DNA from: Scortum barcoo
Taxonomy: Eukaryota > Chordata > Actinopteri > Centrarchiformes > Terapontidae
NCBI GenBank assembly: GCA_023238725.1
Contig: CM041547.1
Span: forward strand, 20,384,744-20,448,743
DNA: 64,000 nucleotides
Reading direction: 5' to 3'
Shown here piece after piece: positions 62,831 through 64,000 of the stretch (positions within the stretch are counted from its first letter, which is position 1; each line of letters opens with the position of its first letter). A program made the translations under genes and the position numbers. Below the pieces are notes generated by a model. It worked only from the letters and a program-made list of their open reading frames with translations. It had not been told where the DNA came from and searched no databases.

Positions 62831-63138
62831 ATGTTTAAGTTGTGCCTGATCTTATTATTGTGCTAATTCCTATGGTGCTGAGGGAAGTTATTTATTTTTT
62901 TGAATAAAAAAAGATAAAATGTCTGTTTGAATGATTTTATTACTTGATCACTGTTGCTGGTCAACACATTTGAACTTATGATGTAACAGTAAAGACTGTG
63001 TGATGTGTATATTAACTTTCTGCAGCCTTGCAGGTGACTACAAAATTTAACTCAGAATCCATGAGAATTATATAAACTCGGAAAAAGTGTTAAATTTAAC
63101 ACTGTGTGAGTTGAATTAACACTCACGATTTTGCTGTG

Positions 63139-63455
63139 TATATTTTAGTTTGTTTGTATTTCACAGCAAAAAAGTGAGAAAATTTTACATTTTAATTCAA
63201 GTTTTTATACAGATGACATTTTGCATTGTAGCAATTTCATGCAAATCTAATAAAATGATTACTATTTCTAAATAGTTTCTTTGTACAGTGTGAATAACAG
63301 TGCATAAGTGTTTGCCACCAAGCCAAACGCCGTGTCACAGAATTCAGCAGACACAAAGATGTTCCTTTTAGTCATGTTGGAGCAATGCATCATGGGTGTG
63401 ACCCCTGACCCTGACTGCAGGGGAGTGGGGTGTGTCACCATATGGTGCTGAGAGA

Positions 63456-63487
<32 letters not shown>

Positions 63488-63589
63488 CAGAAATAGAGAG
63501 AGAGTAACGGTTGGGATGATGACACCCAGGGGAGTGACACGGCAGTTGAATAGGACACGCAGAGCCAATCACATGTCAACACACAATTT

Positions 63590-63627
<38 letters not shown>

Positions 63628-64000
63628 TATATCATAGTAACACATGTAACTGCAGAGAAGCTAAACTTACACATCCCTTAAACTATAAGTCAACACACAC
63701 ACTCTCTCTCTTTCACACACACACACACACACAGAGTTATACATACACCATATCATTCAGCTGGCCTGTATCTATAAAATGCCAGTGACTTTGTGAGTCT
63801 GACTCTATGATGATTAATTCCCTTGCAGCTCCTGTCATACATCACAGCGGCAGAGCAGTGAGCTGAGCAGTGGGGATGATGAGACATGAAACCATCAGCA
63901 CACCTCACTACTAATCCTCTCTTGATTCCTTTATACCCCTCTTCCCTCTCCCTCTTTTCACAGTGATAGGGGTCAATTTGCCTCCGAGCAGCTCAGAGGT
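63139..64000. other. right flank of the element to the window edge
   Basis: Apart from the microsatellites there is a plus-strand pyrimidine tract (63920-63957) ending cttttcacag at 63961, followed by tgataggggtcaatttgcct. This would fit the acceptor of an exon of an unknown plus-strand gene cut by the edge. With only 39 bases after it, I cannot say more. Confidence 0.4.
63461..63735. repeat. cluster of (TG)n and (CA)n microsatellites
   Basis: TG x13 at 63461-63487, CA x16 at 63593-63624 and a CA/CT mix at 63692-63733. TG and CA tracts in opposite orientation could pair into a hairpin. Confidence 0.95.

Larger units (their letters stand above)
57958..63138 (+). mobile_element. 5.2-kb TIR-bounded element carrying a decayed spliced gene
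   Basis: The left end reads TA then cacagcaaaatctgtagtgt. The right end, reverse-complemented, reads TA then cacagcaaaatcgtgagtgt. The first 12 bases are identical and the similarity continues through cagtgttaa and gagtt. Both sides carry the dinucleotide TA (57956-57957 and 63139-63140), as a 2-bp target duplication would leave. Inside lies a plus-strand gene remnant (59171-62830) that fills much of the interval. The left 1.1 kb holds what look like later insertions (58206-58330 and 58655-58870). The element boundary is inferred from matching ends. The superfamily is not established. Confidence 0.6.

Noticed and set aside
57958..63138. Interpretation as an endogenous virus
   Set aside because: No reverse transcriptase, protease, capsid or polymerase signature was seen. 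Inverted ends, TA flanks and introns fit a DNA element better.

Overview
The window is nuclear DNA from a bony fish, most likely a spiny-rayed teleost. It holds intron-rich vertebrate genes whose exons read as SMARCA4, ATG4D and MAST1, with GT-AG splice sites, many CA/GA microsatellites and the dispersed repeats usual in teleosts. No bacterial, organellar or viral gene set is present. All three genes lie on the minus strand, so each begins at its higher coordinate.

Layout. 6-8373 (promoter near 10 kb): the 5' two thirds of smarca4 (BRG1), 23 coding exons, cut by the left edge of the window inside the second helicase lobe. 10.4-13.75 kb: intergenic, with dispersed repeats and a weak sulfotransferase-like remnant. 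13753-18141: a complete ten-exon atg4d (463 aa), with a probable non-coding first exon and promoter near 19.4-19.7 kb. 20.6-52.6 kb: mast1, a complete 26-exon frame (1684 aa from the ATG at 49970), an alternative 5' coding exon at 52567-52598, and a probable 3' UTR down to about 20.64 kb. The first introns of mast1 (41-52.5 kb) are rich in microsatellites and repeats. 57958-63138: a 5.2-kb interval bounded by inverted repeats and TA dinucleotides, holding a decayed multi-exon gene of a fish mobile-element family. 63.1-64 kb: microsatellites and a possible plus-strand splice acceptor at the edge.

The three genes belong to separate processes: SWI/SNF chromatin remodelling, ATG8 processing in autophagy, and a neuronal microtubule-associated kinase. 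In human, SMARCA4, ATG4D and MAST1 all lie on 19p13, so the block looks like conserved synteny. Exon phases were checked for every exon. They agree throughout atg4d and mast1. In smarca4 two coding exons (1 and 7) have lengths incompatible with an open frame, so this copy either carries two real lesions or the sequence has two indel errors.

The most unusual object is the 58-63 kb element. It combines a PB1-like N-terminus, spliced in several exons, with a long C-terminal region carrying a DIINYILEGVAQ motif, inside matching terminal inverted repeats. It appears to be a dead but nearly full-length copy of a spliced DNA transposon or a captured host gene.
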